Positions 16,514 to 24,862 of a stretch of 64,000 nucleotides of DNA are shown in pieces. Numbering within the stretch: position 1 is the stretch's first letter; each line of letters begins with the position of its first letter. This DNA comes from DASQHY01 sp035602605. Lineage in GTDB: Bacteria; Acidobacteriota; Terriglobia; Acidiferrales; UBA7541. The position numbers and the translations under genes were made by a program. Under the pieces are notes generated by a model. That model had not been told where the DNA came from, did no database searches, and worked only from the letters and a program-made list of their open reading frames with translations. The stretch is from the NCBI GenBank assembly GCA_035602605.1, contig DATNLZ010000008.1, positions 1-64,000 on the forward strand. The letters are read 5' to 3'.

Positions 16514-17822
16514 ATCCGAGGATGTTTCCCGCCATCATTTCTCCCGCGGCGAACAGGTTGTCGATCGGCGTTCCGCTCTCCAGCAACACTCGGGCCTCCT
16601 CGTTAACCTTTACTCCGAGGTAGGTGAACGTGATTCCAGGACGGAGAGGATAGCTGTAAAAGGGCGGGACATCGATAGGCAGAGCCCAGTTCGACTTCGG
16701 AGGTACCAGGCCCTCCGTGTGGCAAGAATCTAATTTCTTGCTGTCGAAATTCCCTGGTCGAACTGCGATGTTATACTCGCGCACCGTTTTCTCAAGGGCA
16801 GCAGGCGGCAACCCTAATTGCGCAGCCAGTCCTGCGATCGTCTGCGATTGCACTGGGGGAAAGACCGAGGGCATGAAGCGATTCAGGGACTTGGAATCGA
16901 AAATCGAAAAACCGATCTGTTGCGGCTGCCTGGCGAGCAGCAGGCCCCAAATCGCATAGCGCTTAGGCCAGATATCTTCTCCCTCGTCGTAAAATCGATC
17001 ACCCAAGTTGTTGACGACGATGCTGAAAGGAATACAGTCGAGACGCGTGACGATACCTCCATCGAACTTCGGCGCGCGCGCGTCAATAGCCAGCGCATGG
17101 CACTGCTTGGGATCTCCCACTGGCATCACTCCCTTGCGCAACAAATCCCTGAGCACTCTTCCTCGGGCATAGGGAGTACCCCGAATAAGGAAATTGCCTG
17201 CGGCTTCTCCCCAGTATTCTTTCAACCACTCGAGATTGGCCTGGAAGCCACCCGAAGCCGCGACCACGGCCTTGGCTCGAACATTGGCCGGAAAACCCTT
17301 CACGCTGATCGTGACATTCCGAACCGATCGCCCTTCAAAATGGAGTGTTTGCACTTCCGTGTCGTACAGAGTGTGAACGCCGATGCAATCTGCGGTGTGG
17401 TAATACGCATTCATGAGTGCCTTGCCACCCCCCAAAAAGAACGCGTTCGTTCGCGACAAGCTCAGTGTCCCGGACAGAGCGGGCTGGAACAGTGCGCCGC
17501 AGGACTCCATCCAGGGTAAAGCGTTGCCGCTCTCCTTTACGGTCAGCCGGGCGAGAACTTCATCGGTGTTTCCTGCCGTTACGCGCAGCAGGTCCTGAAA
17601 ATATTCGTCTTCCGAGTAGGATTCGGTCAGGACCGAAGTAGGCGCACTGTGCATGACCCGCAAATTCCTCGTGTGACGACTATTGCCGCCACGGAAGTCG
17701 CGGGGAGCATGTTCCAGCAGTAAGACGCTCTTCCCTTTTCTGCGAGCAGTAACCGCGGCGCAAAGGGCAGCATTGCCACCGCCGATTACCAGCACGTCGT
17801 AAATGCTGTTCAGATCAACCAA
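16425..17822 (-). CDS. tcuA: TcuA-like FAD-dependent tricarballylate dehydrogenase
   Basis: 465 residues. The N-terminal dinucleotide-binding motif VLVIGGGNAALCAAVTARRK binds FAD. GGNSRHTRNLRVMH is characteristic of TcuA within the succinate dehydrogenase/fumarate reductase flavoprotein superfamily. VVAASGGFQAN and the C-terminal FAD motif NLFAAGEMMAGNILGCGYL, with GLGMAIGTVFGR, complete the fold. TcuA oxidises tricarballylate to cis-aconitate. cis-Aconitate is a substrate of some PrpD-superfamily enzymes, two of which are encoded convergently next door. No MFS citrate-type transporter (TcuC) is adjacent; the TonB receptor at 8878 may serve outer-membrane uptake. Assignment to the family is strong, the exact substrate is not proven. 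Confidence 0.85.
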   Translation of the reverse strand: MVDLNSIYDVLVIGGGNAALCAAVTARRKGKSVLLLEHAPRDFRGGNSRHTRNLRVMHSAPTSVLTESYSEDEYFQDLLRVTAGNTDEVLARLTVKESGNALPWMESCGALFQPALSGTLSLSRTNAFFLGGGKALMNAYYHTADCIGVHTLYDTEVQTLHFEGRSVRNVTISVKGFPANVRAKAVVAASGGFQANLEWLKEYWGEAAGNFLIRGTPYARGRVLRDLLRKGVMPVGDPKQCHALAIDARAPKFDGGIVTRLDCIPFSIVVNNLGDRFYDEGEDIWPKRYAIWGLLLARQPQQIGFSIFDSKSLNRFMPSVFPPVQSQTIAGLAAQLGLPPAALEKTVREYNIAVRPGNFDSKKLDSCHTEGLVPPKSNWALPIDVPPFYSYPLRPGITFTYLGVKVNEEARVLLESGTPIDNLFAAGEMMAGNILGCGYLAGLGMAIGTVFGRIAGREAARIADN

Positions 17823-18036
17823 CTAAGCTCCGCTGAAAAGGGGACATAGCTCGGATGGAGGTCGCGAATAACGAAACAAGGTAGGCTTGCCGGTGTTCGC
17901 CGGATCTCCGTGGCCTTCGAAGGCTACATTACAGCCTGTCAACAATCAAGCTAAACGAGCTGCGAAATTCTGCTCATTTTTCGCGATACCGGCGTCCGCT
18001 TGACTCAGGTAACCGCAATAGGTAGTGTGGCGACCC

Positions 18037-19809
18037 ATGAAAGAGAGACTTTGTTCTTGCCGGGTTCTAGCTTTCCCGCTAATGCTCGCTCTGCTGGTAT
18101 CGGCTCAAGTAGTATCACAGGCACCTCGGCAGAATAGATCTTCCACGGGATATCCAGCGCCTCGCTTCCCTAGTTATCTAAAGTCCGCAAAAACAGTTGA
18201 AGAATTGATGCCCAAGGCGCGCGCATTTGTTCTCTTAAAACAAGGAACTCACGGCATCGGCATGGGAACGTTCGACCGCGGAGACACACTTCTGCTGGTT
18301 ATGGACATTACTGCTGGACCCTTGCCGCTGGCAGCGATCCGGCGAGCGCTTGAGGAACGTGGAATCAAGGTGATTCTCAAGACCGAAGCCGAAATGGTTG
18401 GCGTCACCGTGACAGACGCGAAGGTTTATCGACAAGCAACGTGGATCCCAAGTGCGGAAAAAGGCTATCTGGAAGCACGCAACTACTGGATCGACGATTT
18501 TCCACGGGTATTCGCCCATCCCGAGGTCGCCAAGGAATGGCTGCGCAAGAAAAGACCGGACCTCTGCGAGGCGTTGTACCCCAAAGACCAGACGCTGTCA
18601 CCCGAGTTGCAGGCCAAGATGAGCATGAAAAACATTGGGGCCGCAATCCGAACTTACCTGGATAATCATCCCGAAGTGAAAGGCGTGTATTGGGGAAAAG
18701 ATGGCGGCGGATTCTACGCGCGGTATATCGCTCCGCAACAGGATAAGTTCAAAGGCTTCACCCTGTTTGCTAACGAATACGTTCTAAGTAGTCAGCTCCC
18801 GCCCTTTCCGGGCGACGTTTTCCATCTCATCGAGGAAAAGACTTTGGCACTCATGACTTACGACATCGACAAGGTTCGTGTCACCGACCCGGAGGGCACG
18901 GATGTAAGCTGGGACGTTACTTCGGAAATGGCCAAACGCTGGATCGATAGTATTTACGGACCGGGCCACCTGCTCATGTATCCAGACACTGCGACCGGAA
19001 AGAATGGATACACACTTTCCAACTATCCTATGCCCAACAAAACATGGACTCCTCGCGAGCCGATCGCACTCGTCAACGGCGTCGTCGCAGGCACTAACGG
19101 TTCGGGGGGATTTTGGCCGCGCATGGAAATCACCTTCAAGAACGGCTACCTCACGAAAGTTGCGGGTGGAGGTATGTACGGCGACGTGATTCGCGAGTTC
19201 CTGCAGTATCCGCATATCAATGACACAACGTATCCGTACTACCATCATCCAGGATTCTGGCACTTGTGGGAAGTCGCCCTCGGTACCAATCCGAAATATT
19301 TTCGAAATCCCTCAGATTTCTATGGCAGTGGTCACGCCGGTATTTATTGTCTGACATTCGAACGATACCGAACTGGAGTGTTTCATTGGGGATTCGGAAA
19401 TGAGATCGCGAACGAACCTGGTTCTATGGGACTTCCTCTGAAGTGGCTTAAGTTCGGCGAAGAACACGATCTGCCAACCGGACATGACTTCCACATCCAC
19501 AACTACTTCACCACCTACAAGGTGCATCGCTCAAGTACTAATCAGTGGGTGACGGTAGTAGACCGAGGCCACCTGGTCGCGCTAGACGATCCCGAAGTAC
19601 GGAAACTCGCAGCAAACTATGGCAATCCCGATGAGATTTTGGCTGAAGACTGGATACCGGAAATTCCGGGAATCAACACCCAAGGAGACTACACCGATTA
19701 CAGCCGTGACCCTTGGAAATTTGCGAACGCGCAAATGAAGCTAGTTCTTCATAGAACCTACAAGTATTTCTACCCCACAGTCCAGTCCTCGGGCACATTT
19801 CCACAGTAG
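18037..19809 (+). CDS. Exported protein with distant similarity to M29 aminopeptidases
   Basis: About 590 residues with a signal peptide (hydrophobic LAFPLMLALLVSAQVVSQA). GTG 18025 is an alternative start four codons upstream. I do not recognise it with certainty. The N-terminal part (GDTLLLVMDITAGPLPLAAI, RRALEERGIKVILKTEAEM) resembles the substrate-stacking domain of M29 'aminopeptidase T'. The C-terminal part has Glu/His segments in the right order: WEVALGTNPK, TFERYRTGVFHWGFGNE and PTGHDFHIH, compared with the family's Glu, Glu, His, His-x-Asp metal ligands. Known M29 enzymes are about 410 residues and cytosolic, so both the extra length and the leader are atypical. It is divergent from tcuA, with a 214-bp gap. 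Confidence 0.4.
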   Translation: MKERLCSCRVLAFPLMLALLVSAQVVSQAPRQNRSSTGYPAPRFPSYLKSAKTVEELMPKARAFVLLKQGTHGIGMGTFDRGDTLLLVMDITAGPLPLAAIRRALEERGIKVILKTEAEMVGVTVTDAKVYRQATWIPSAEKGYLEARNYWIDDFPRVFAHPEVAKEWLRKKRPDLCEALYPKDQTLSPELQAKMSMKNIGAAIRTYLDNHPEVKGVYWGKDGGGFYARYIAPQQDKFKGFTLFANEYVLSSQLPPFPGDVFHLIEEKTLALMTYDIDKVRVTDPEGTDVSWDVTSEMAKRWIDSIYGPGHLLMYPDTATGKNGYTLSNYPMPNKTWTPREPIALVNGVVAGTNGSGGFWPRMEITFKNGYLTKVAGGGMYGDVIREFLQYPHINDTTYPYYHHPGFWHLWEVALGTNPKYFRNPSDFYGSGHAGIYCLTFERYRTGVFHWGFGNEIANEPGSMGLPLKWLKFGEEHDLPTGHDFHIHNYFTTYKVHRSSTNQWVTVVDRGHLVALDDPEVRKLAANYGNPDEILAEDWIPEIPGINTQGDYTDYSRDPWKFANAQMKLVLHRTYKYFYPTVQSSGTFPQ

Positions 19810-20001
19810 CCTATTGTCACTTGCATTTCACAAGGAAGATTGGCAGACTAACGTTTCGGTGCACACATACTCAAAGGTCAGAATCCCCAACGCATCAGTG
19901 AAAGTCGTTGCTCCGGTGCCGAAGGGATTTCCAGCGGCTGAAACGAATGTCGATGTGGCAGGCTTGAGAATTGCCCGAAAGCAATCTTGAGGTAATCGCG
20001 A

Positions 20002-20271
20002 ATGTGCAGGAATATCAAAACCCTTTTCAACTTCGATCCGCCCGCCACTGCCGAAGAGATTCGAGATGCTTCGCTCCAGTTCGTGAGAAAGATTAGCGGT
20101 TTTAACAAACCGTCAAAGGCAAACGAAGACTCGTTCCTGGCGGCAGTCGATGAAATAGCCGGGATCGCAACTCGTCTTCTCCGTTCGCTCGAAACGAACG
20201 CGCCGCCGAAGAATCGAGAAGAAGAGGCCGCAAAAGCGAAGGCTAACGCCGAAGAGAGATTCGGTGCTTGA
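20002..20271 (+). CDS. DUF2277 family protein
   Basis: 89 residues starting MCRNIKTLFNFDPPATAEEI, the invariant start of DUF2277 proteins. It continues LQFVRKISGFNKPS and ends in a charged EEEAAKAKANAEERF tail. GAGGTAATCGCGA precedes the ATG. The family is widespread in soil bacteria; its function is not established. The gene stands alone and the protein is full length. Confidence 0.9.
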   Translation: MCRNIKTLFNFDPPATAEEIRDASLQFVRKISGFNKPSKANEDSFLAAVDEIAGIATRLLRSLETNAPPKNREEEAAKAKANAEERFGA

Positions 20272-20554
20272 GCCTGCTAAACACGGGTTCTCGCGGGTTT
20301 GGAATGTGCCGTCACGAAAAGGTCACGCTAATCGCGGCAAATGAATTGCGAACAAAACGTGAATAAAGAAGAGAAGTTGACTCATCGCGTTTCATCGCAA
20401 CTTGCTGACATTCCTGGAAACCCCCCGATCCGGCAAATCGTGATTAAAGAAAGTCAGTGGCTGTTAACCGATGGGATGGCTGCGTCCGACTTCTACGCTC
20501 GCCCCGCATCAATGACTGTGCCGCCCACCTTGCGGGCTGTCCTGCGCAACGCCA

Positions 20555-20905
20555 ATGATCCTGCGCCCCCTGGGTGGCCCCGAGAATCATTGGATCAGCT
20601 TTGAACTGCAGGGAACGAAAAGCAATCGGCTGGCGCTAAACGCACAGGTAAAGATTACCGACGGGAGCCTGTTTCAGATGGGCGAGGTTCTCAGCAGTGG
20701 AAGTTATCTTTCTCAAAACGATCTTCGCATTCATTTCGGATTGGCCGCTGCGACAAAAGTTGATTCTGTCGAGATCGGTTGGCCATCGGGAACGGTGGAC
20801 AACTTGAAGGATCTTTCGGCGAATACGTTCTACAGCGTAGTCGAAGGAAAAGGAATCGTTTCCGCGGAGCAGATGCGACCTGTACAAAAGAAGCAGAATC
20901 GGTGA
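20555..20905 (+). pseudogene. CRTAC1-type protein C-terminal ASPIC/UnbV fragment
   Basis: This frame encodes ENHWISFELQGTKSNRLALN, then GSYLSQNDLRIHFGLAAATK and VEIGWPSGTVDNLKDLSANT. It is the ASPIC/UnbV domain that ends FG-GAP/VCBS-repeat CRTAC1-like proteins ('NHW..L.L.G..SNR.aiGA', 'SYLSQ.D.R.HFGLG', 'V.I.WPSG'). The 400 or more residues of N-terminal propeller are missing. Upstream, a different frame (VPPTLRAVLRNANDP) may carry another scrap, implying a frameshift near 20.55 kb. There is no ribosome-binding site. I judge it a relic rather than an expressed small protein. Confidence 0.65.
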
Positions 20906-20922
20906 CTCAGCTTGACCGCAGG

Positions 20923-21125
20923 CTATGTTTTTGCCCCACCGCTGAGGTCGAGGACGACGATCTGGTAGAACTCATCTGCGTGGTCGCGCCCCAGGGGCCG
21001 GGAGCAAGTGGGCCGCCGCGGGTTCCGTAGATGGATTCGCCGTATTTGGCGGTCCATTGGCCGCGATCGCGGAGCCGTGAGATGGCTTCAGGCGGGAGCT
21101 CGCCGTTGGGCATCGGGCCAACGCC
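20923..21125 (-). pseudogene. GH29 alpha-L-fucosidase C-terminal fragment
   Basis: The minus strand reads GPMPNGELPPEAISRLRDRG, then QWTAKYGESIYGTRGGPLAP and GPWGATT. This matches the region after the catalytic barrel of bacterial GH29 fucosidases ('NVGPMPDG.I....V..L...G.WL..YGESIYGTRGG....GPWG'). A frame change follows, and DEFYQIVVLDLSGG in the next frame may be the extreme C-terminus, implying an internal deletion. Catalytic residues and signal peptide are absent. It lies back-to-back with the cupin gene's promoter region and is part of a run of three unrelated gene fragments. Confidence 0.6.
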
Positions 21126-21216
21126 GCCACCAGTAGGGCAGCGAAACCACTTTCCCACCGCTGCGCACCTTCGGATAGAATCGGCACCGTGTTTGAAGTC
21201 AAAAAGGAGACTCCGG

Positions 21217-21609
21217 ATGAGACAACGACTCGGCTGCACGCGGATTCTTGGCGTCGCCTGCGGGCTTTTGTTAAGCGGCTCAGCCATGGCGCAAGAACTA
21301 TCTAAAGTGGACACGAGGCACGTAGTCGTCAAGCTGGACAACGACACGCTACAGGTGACGGAGGTGACGCTGAAACCCGGCGAGAAGCTGGCCCTCCACA
21401 CACACCCTGCGTACACCCTCTACACGATCCACGGTGGAACAGTGAGAATTGTCTATCAGGGCGGTAAGACGGAGGATGCCGTGTGGGATCACGGAGATGT
21501 GCTATACGGAGATCCGGAAGGGCCGCATACGACAGAGAACATCGGCAAGACAACCGTCAAGATTCTGCTGGTGGAGGTCAAGGGTCCAGCCGCAACAAAG
21601 AAGAAATAG
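21217..21609 (+). CDS. Secreted single-domain cupin protein
   Basis: About 130 residues from ATG 21217, with AAAAGGAGA upstream; the longer open frame is not needed. The signal peptide MRQRLGCTRILGVACGLLLS (cleavage near SAMAQ) leads to a cupin: motif 1 includes LKPGEKLALHTHPAYTLYTI (G-x5-H-x-H pattern) and motif 2 includes HGDVLYGDPEGPHTTENIG. Metal-binding His residues are present. Such small exported cupins are common and mostly uncharacterised; small-molecule or sugar binding is the usual guess. It is intact, although its neighbours are fragments on both sides. Confidence 0.8.
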   Translation: MRQRLGCTRILGVACGLLLSGSAMAQELSKVDTRHVVVKLDNDTLQVTEVTLKPGEKLALHTHPAYTLYTIHGGTVRIVYQGGKTEDAVWDHGDVLYGDPEGPHTTENIGKTTVKILLVEVKGPAATKKK

Positions 21610-21789
21610 GTTAAGAAATGCGGTTTGCGGAGTTGTTGGCGCAATTCGGCGTAACGAACGAAACTGCTCCGCTGAAGAATCCTCTAAGCTATTCCAGTCA
21701 ACTACAGAATGGGTGCCACCGCGACTCAGAGTTCGAACAGTGGTACTCGTATCAAAGTTATGCATGCTGGCGAAACAGCGAATGTTCGT

Positions 21790-21951
21790 GCCAGAATCTC
21801 GTACCCGCAGCTAACCACGGTGCGACCGCCACAACGGCAAATGGGCACGCGCGCCGCCCGCGAAGCGATCAAAGCCATCACCGATGGCGCGCAAGGTCGC
21901 CGGATCGTCATGACTCCTGAAGCGTGCGCAGAATCGCGCGATGTTTCTTGA
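21790..21951 (+). pseudogene. LacI-family regulator C-terminal fragment
   Basis: The peptide PQLTTVRPPQRQMGTRAARE, then AIKAITDGAQGRRIVMTPE, corresponds to the last 50 or so residues of LacI/GalR effector-binding domains ('P.LTTVRQP...MG..A...L.........V.L.PEL..R.S'). The DNA-binding domain and most of the effector domain are missing. The fragment is third in a row of relics and just precedes the repeat-propeller gene. Recognition is by motif only. Confidence 0.45.
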
Positions 21952-22124
21952 CTTCTTAGTAAAACGAATGTATGTGTTGCCGGCAACGCCCCCGCGAGTC
22001 TTCGCACAGACTCAGATTTTGCACACCACATCGACAATCAGAGTTTATGAAGGGTCGCGAGCAAGTTTAGTCGTCGTGATCGGAGAAGTAAGTGCGATGG
22101 AGTTTGGCCCCCAGGAGAGTCACT

Positions 22125-24059
22125 ATGACGCGTAATCTGAGATTCCCCGTGTTGCTAGTGGTTCTGGGGTCGATGCTGCTGGCTCTCCCGGCAGCGGCGG
22201 ACTCCGGTTGGTTTTGGCAGAACCCATTGCCCCAGGGAAATGGAATAGAGGGAACCGCTATGGTGGATGCCAACACCGTGTACGCGGTGGGCCGTTGGGG
22301 GACGATCCTGCGCAGCACCGACGGAGGCGTTAACTGGTCCATACAAACCACCAACACCAGGCAGCTGCTCCGCGCCATCTCTTGCACCGACGCCAACACC
22401 TGCACAGCGGTGGGAGATCGCGGCACGATCCTGCGCACCACCAACGGAGGTGCTACCTGGACTGCTCAGTCCGGCGGCACGCAAGACGAGTACCTTCTGG
22501 GAGTCTCGTTTACCGATACCAACACGGGAACAGTGGCCGGAAGTGATTCAACTGGCAGAATTGGCACAATCCTGCGCACTACCAATGGGGGCGCCACCTG
22601 GACACGCCAGTCTATCGGCACAAGCGGCCTCTGGGGTGTCTCCTGCACCGACGCCAACACGTGCACGGTGGTGGGAGGTGCTGGCACGATTTTGCGCACT
22701 GCCAATGGGGGCGCTACCTGGACACGCCAGTCTAGCGGAACGACCGACTACCTCGTTGGCGCCTCCTTCACTGACGCCAACACCGGAACGGTCGTGGGGC
22801 TCGGTGGCACGATCCTGCACACCATCAACGGAGGGGTTAACTGGACCATACAAACCGTCTACACGATGGGCAATCTCTACGGCGTGTCTTGCACCGACGC
22901 CAACACCTGCACAGCGGTGGGATCGGGATATCCTACCACCATCCTGCGGACCACAGACGGTGGGGCTACGTGGACACGCCAGTCCAGCAGCACGACCGGC
23001 CCCCCCGTTGCCCTCATTGGCGTTTCCTTCACTGACGCTGACACGGGAACAGCGGTGGGAAGCTATGGCACGATCCTACGCACGACGGACGGAGGCGTTA
23101 CCTGGACCATCGCGGCACCTACGTACGTCGCGACTTACGACAACCTCTATGGCGTGTCTTGCACCGACGACGATACCTGCACGGCAGTGGGAGGCGCGCA
23201 GGATGTCATACCCCCATACGCCAAGCGCGGGACAATCGTGCGTACCAACAACGGGGGCGCCACCTGGACCCTCCAGTCCAGCGGCACAACCAACATACTC
23301 GGTGGCGTCTCTTGCCCCAACGCTAATACCTGTACAGCGGTGGGAGAGCACGGCATGATCTTGCGCACCACGAATGGGGGCGCGACCTGGACTGCCCAGT
23401 ACAGCGGCACGACCGATGGTCTCGCGGGCGTCTCATGCACCGACGCCAACACCTGCACAGCGGTGGGAGGCGCGGCAGATGCCACGAACCCCTACGGCAC
23501 GCACGCCACGATCTTGCGCACCACCAACGGGGGCGCTACGTGGACCCCCCAGGCCCCCAGCGGTGACCCAAACGACCCGGTCCCGGAACTCTTTGGCGTT
23601 TCCTTCACTGACGCCAACACGGGCACGGCGGTGGGAGCATACTCCGCGATCCTTCGTACCTACGATGGGGGCGCCTACTGGAACGACGAGGGACTAAACA
23701 CGATGCCATCGGTGTGGAGCGTCTCCATGACCGATGTCGAGACGGGAATGGCGGCGACAGATCGCAACATCCTGCGTGCCTCTCCACTGGGTACCCCTTG
23801 GACTCAGGTGTTCGGCGAAGGCGCCTTTGGCATCTCGTGCACCGATGCCAACACGTGCACGGCCGTGGGCCAGAGCGTTCAGGCTGATCTAGGCATCGTT
23901 GGCAAGATCCTGCGCACCACCGATGGGGGCGCCAACTGGACTCACCAGCCCAGCCCCTCGGTGTCTACCCTCTTCGCTGTCTCCTGCACAAACGCCGATA
24001 CGTGCACGGCCGTGGGAGTGTTGGGCACGATCCTGCGCACCAATACCGGTGGGCGGTGA
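22125..24059 (+). CDS. Secreted 14-repeat Ycf48/BNR-like beta-propeller protein
   Basis: 644 residues from ATG 22125 behind CAGGAGAGTCACT, with a signal peptide (FPVLLVVLGSMLLALPAAAD). The whole mature protein consists of about 14 tandem repeats of 37-56 residues with consensus VS(C/F)TDANT(C/G)TAVG, then GTILRTTNGGATWT. This is the Ycf48/Hcf136-like (BNR/Asp-box) blade pattern, enough for two seven-bladed propellers. Repeats with two Cys (SCTDANTC) partly alternate with Cys-free ones (SFTDANTG); a disulfide within each Cys blade is plausible. Because of the repeats a long shadow frame is also open. Function unknown; surface or periplasmic binding is inferred. Confidence 0.85.
   Translation: MTRNLRFPVLLVVLGSMLLALPAAADSGWFWQNPLPQGNGIEGTAMVDANTVYAVGRWGTILRSTDGGVNWSIQTTNTRQLLRAISCTDANTCTAVGDRGTILRTTNGGATWTAQSGGTQDEYLLGVSFTDTNTGTVAGSDSTGRIGTILRTTNGGATWTRQSIGTSGLWGVSCTDANTCTVVGGAGTILRTANGGATWTRQSSGTTDYLVGASFTDANTGTVVGLGGTILHTINGGVNWTIQTVYTMGNLYGVSCTDANTCTAVGSGYPTTILRTTDGGATWTRQSSSTTGPPVALIGVSFTDADTGTAVGSYGTILRTTDGGVTWTIAAPTYVATYDNLYGVSCTDDDTCTAVGGAQDVIPPYAKRGTIVRTNNGGATWTLQSSGTTNILGGVSCPNANTCTAVGEHGMILRTTNGGATWTAQYSGTTDGLAGVSCTDANTCTAVGGAADATNPYGTHATILRTTNGGATWTPQAPSGDPNDPVPELFGVSFTDANTGTAVGAYSAILRTYDGGAYWNDEGLNTMPSVWSVSMTDVETGMAATDRNILRASPLGTPWTQVFGEGAFGISCTDANTCTAVGQSVQADLGIVGKILRTTDGGANWTHQPSPSVSTLFAVSCTNADTCTAVGVLGTILRTNTGGR
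22240..24050 (+). repeat. Coding tandem repeat array, about 110-165 bp units
   Basis: About 14 degenerate DNA units encode the propeller blades. Each has near-identical stretches such as the one translating to GTILRTTNGGATWT (for example near 22420-22460, 22560-22600, 22680-22720 and 23340-23390). Unit length varies through insertions in the loop after TAVG. The array is entirely in frame, so it is a protein repeat and not a CRISPR or intergenic satellite. Confidence 0.8.
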
Positions 24060-24334
24060 AGGCGTAGCGCCACGACCAATCCGCCCCGATTGATTGACGC
24101 GTGGCACACTCTTACTTACAGGCCGACCGCCCTTGCGGTTCTTTGCGTCTAGCTTGTAGCTGCCTGAAGTATTCCGAGCCTCGCTTGGCGATCTACTTCC
24201 CACCCTTCCGTCCAGGCTTCACGGCGGCGGGATTTTTTTTCCCGGCCGTACACACGTAATCATGCTGGTCTTTCCGACGCTCAGCGTGCAGCCTCGTACC
24301 AAGCGGAACACGCGCTTTCTCTCGGGGCGCAGCC
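24060..24334. other. Intergenic with possible gene relic and T-run hairpin
   Basis: No intact gene. On the minus strand short pieces look like eroded coding sequence: a SEYFRQLQARRKEPQGR segment around 24115-24180, and NPAAVKPGRKGGK ending in a stop near 24200. The inverted repeat CGGGA (24228-24232) / TCCCG (24240-24244), with flanking CGGC/GCCG arms and eight T between, could form a hairpin. Its T residues are in the loop and do not follow the stem, so it is not a standard terminator. Confidence 0.3.
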
Positions 24335-24820
24335 TCAGGAAACCGGCGTCTCCTGATTCAGCACTGCCAGCCATTTTCCTGAACGCTTCACCCACACCGA
24401 AGCTTCTCGGACGGTGCTCGGGGGGATGGATCTTCCGTCAAACGTTCCGGAGAGAGTCACTTTGTAGATGGTCAGGACAGTATCGGTCGCAGGTTGCAGC
24501 ACCTGGAAATCTTCGAGCACATAGCTTGTGATGTTGCGTTTGCCGATGGAGCGCAAGTACTCGCTCTTGGTCATGATTCCTGACGTAAAGATCATGCGGG
24601 CATCGTCGGCGACCAGAGCGTCGAAGCGGTGCATATCTTTCTGCCGGGCCGCCTCCCACACCTCCCGCTCGCGTTGCTGAATCTGCGAGACCAATTGTGG
24701 GGATACCGGCGGAGGAGTTTTGCCTTTGGTTGCCGGGAAAAAGCTGAAGGGAGCTAGCAGACACACGATGCACGCAAGAATTCGCGACAAAAAGGCAGTT
24801 TTTGAGCAACGCATGTTCAT
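24335..24820 (-). CDS. Secreted DUF4440/NTF2-like protein
   Basis: 161 residues. A hydrophobic N-terminus (ILACIVCLLAPFSFFPA) acts as signal or anchor. The body (REREVWEAARQKDMHRFDAL, then VADDARMIFTSGIMTKSEYL, and REASVWVKRSGKWLAVLNQE) is a SnoaL/DUF4440 cone fold. Such domains bind small ligands or form part of larger assemblies; catalysis cannot be claimed. It lies 42 bp downstream of the leftward receptor gene on the same strand and may be its operon partner. There is no clear Shine-Dalgarno; ATG 24820 is in-frame with a second ATG two codons later. Confidence 0.75.
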   Translation of the reverse strand: MNMRCSKTAFLSRILACIVCLLAPFSFFPATKGKTPPPVSPQLVSQIQQREREVWEAARQKDMHRFDALVADDARMIFTSGIMTKSEYLRSIGKRNITSYVLEDFQVLQPATDTVLTIYKVTLSGTFDGRSIPPSTVREASVWVKRSGKWLAVLNQETPVS

Positions 24821-24862
24821 TTCACCTCAAGAACCAATTGGCGCGAAGTGCGTGAGTGGCAC

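Noticed and set aside
16818..17519. A 233-codon plus-strand frame inside tcuA
   Set aside because: It is antisense to strongly conserved FAD-binding motifs and has no motif of its own.
22267..23358. A 363-codon frame in another register of the propeller repeat gene
   Set aside because: The repeats lack stops in that register too; the product is Pro/Ser/Arg-rich nonsense with no export signal, whereas the main frame has perfect propeller blades.
22240..24050. Regular repeat array considered as CRISPR
   Set aside because: The units are in-frame coding blades of variable length without constant short repeats and unique spacers; no cas genes are present.
24228..24244. A T-run hairpin considered as a rho-independent terminator
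   Set aside because: The eight T residues form the loop rather than following the stem, so it does not match terminator structure on either strand.
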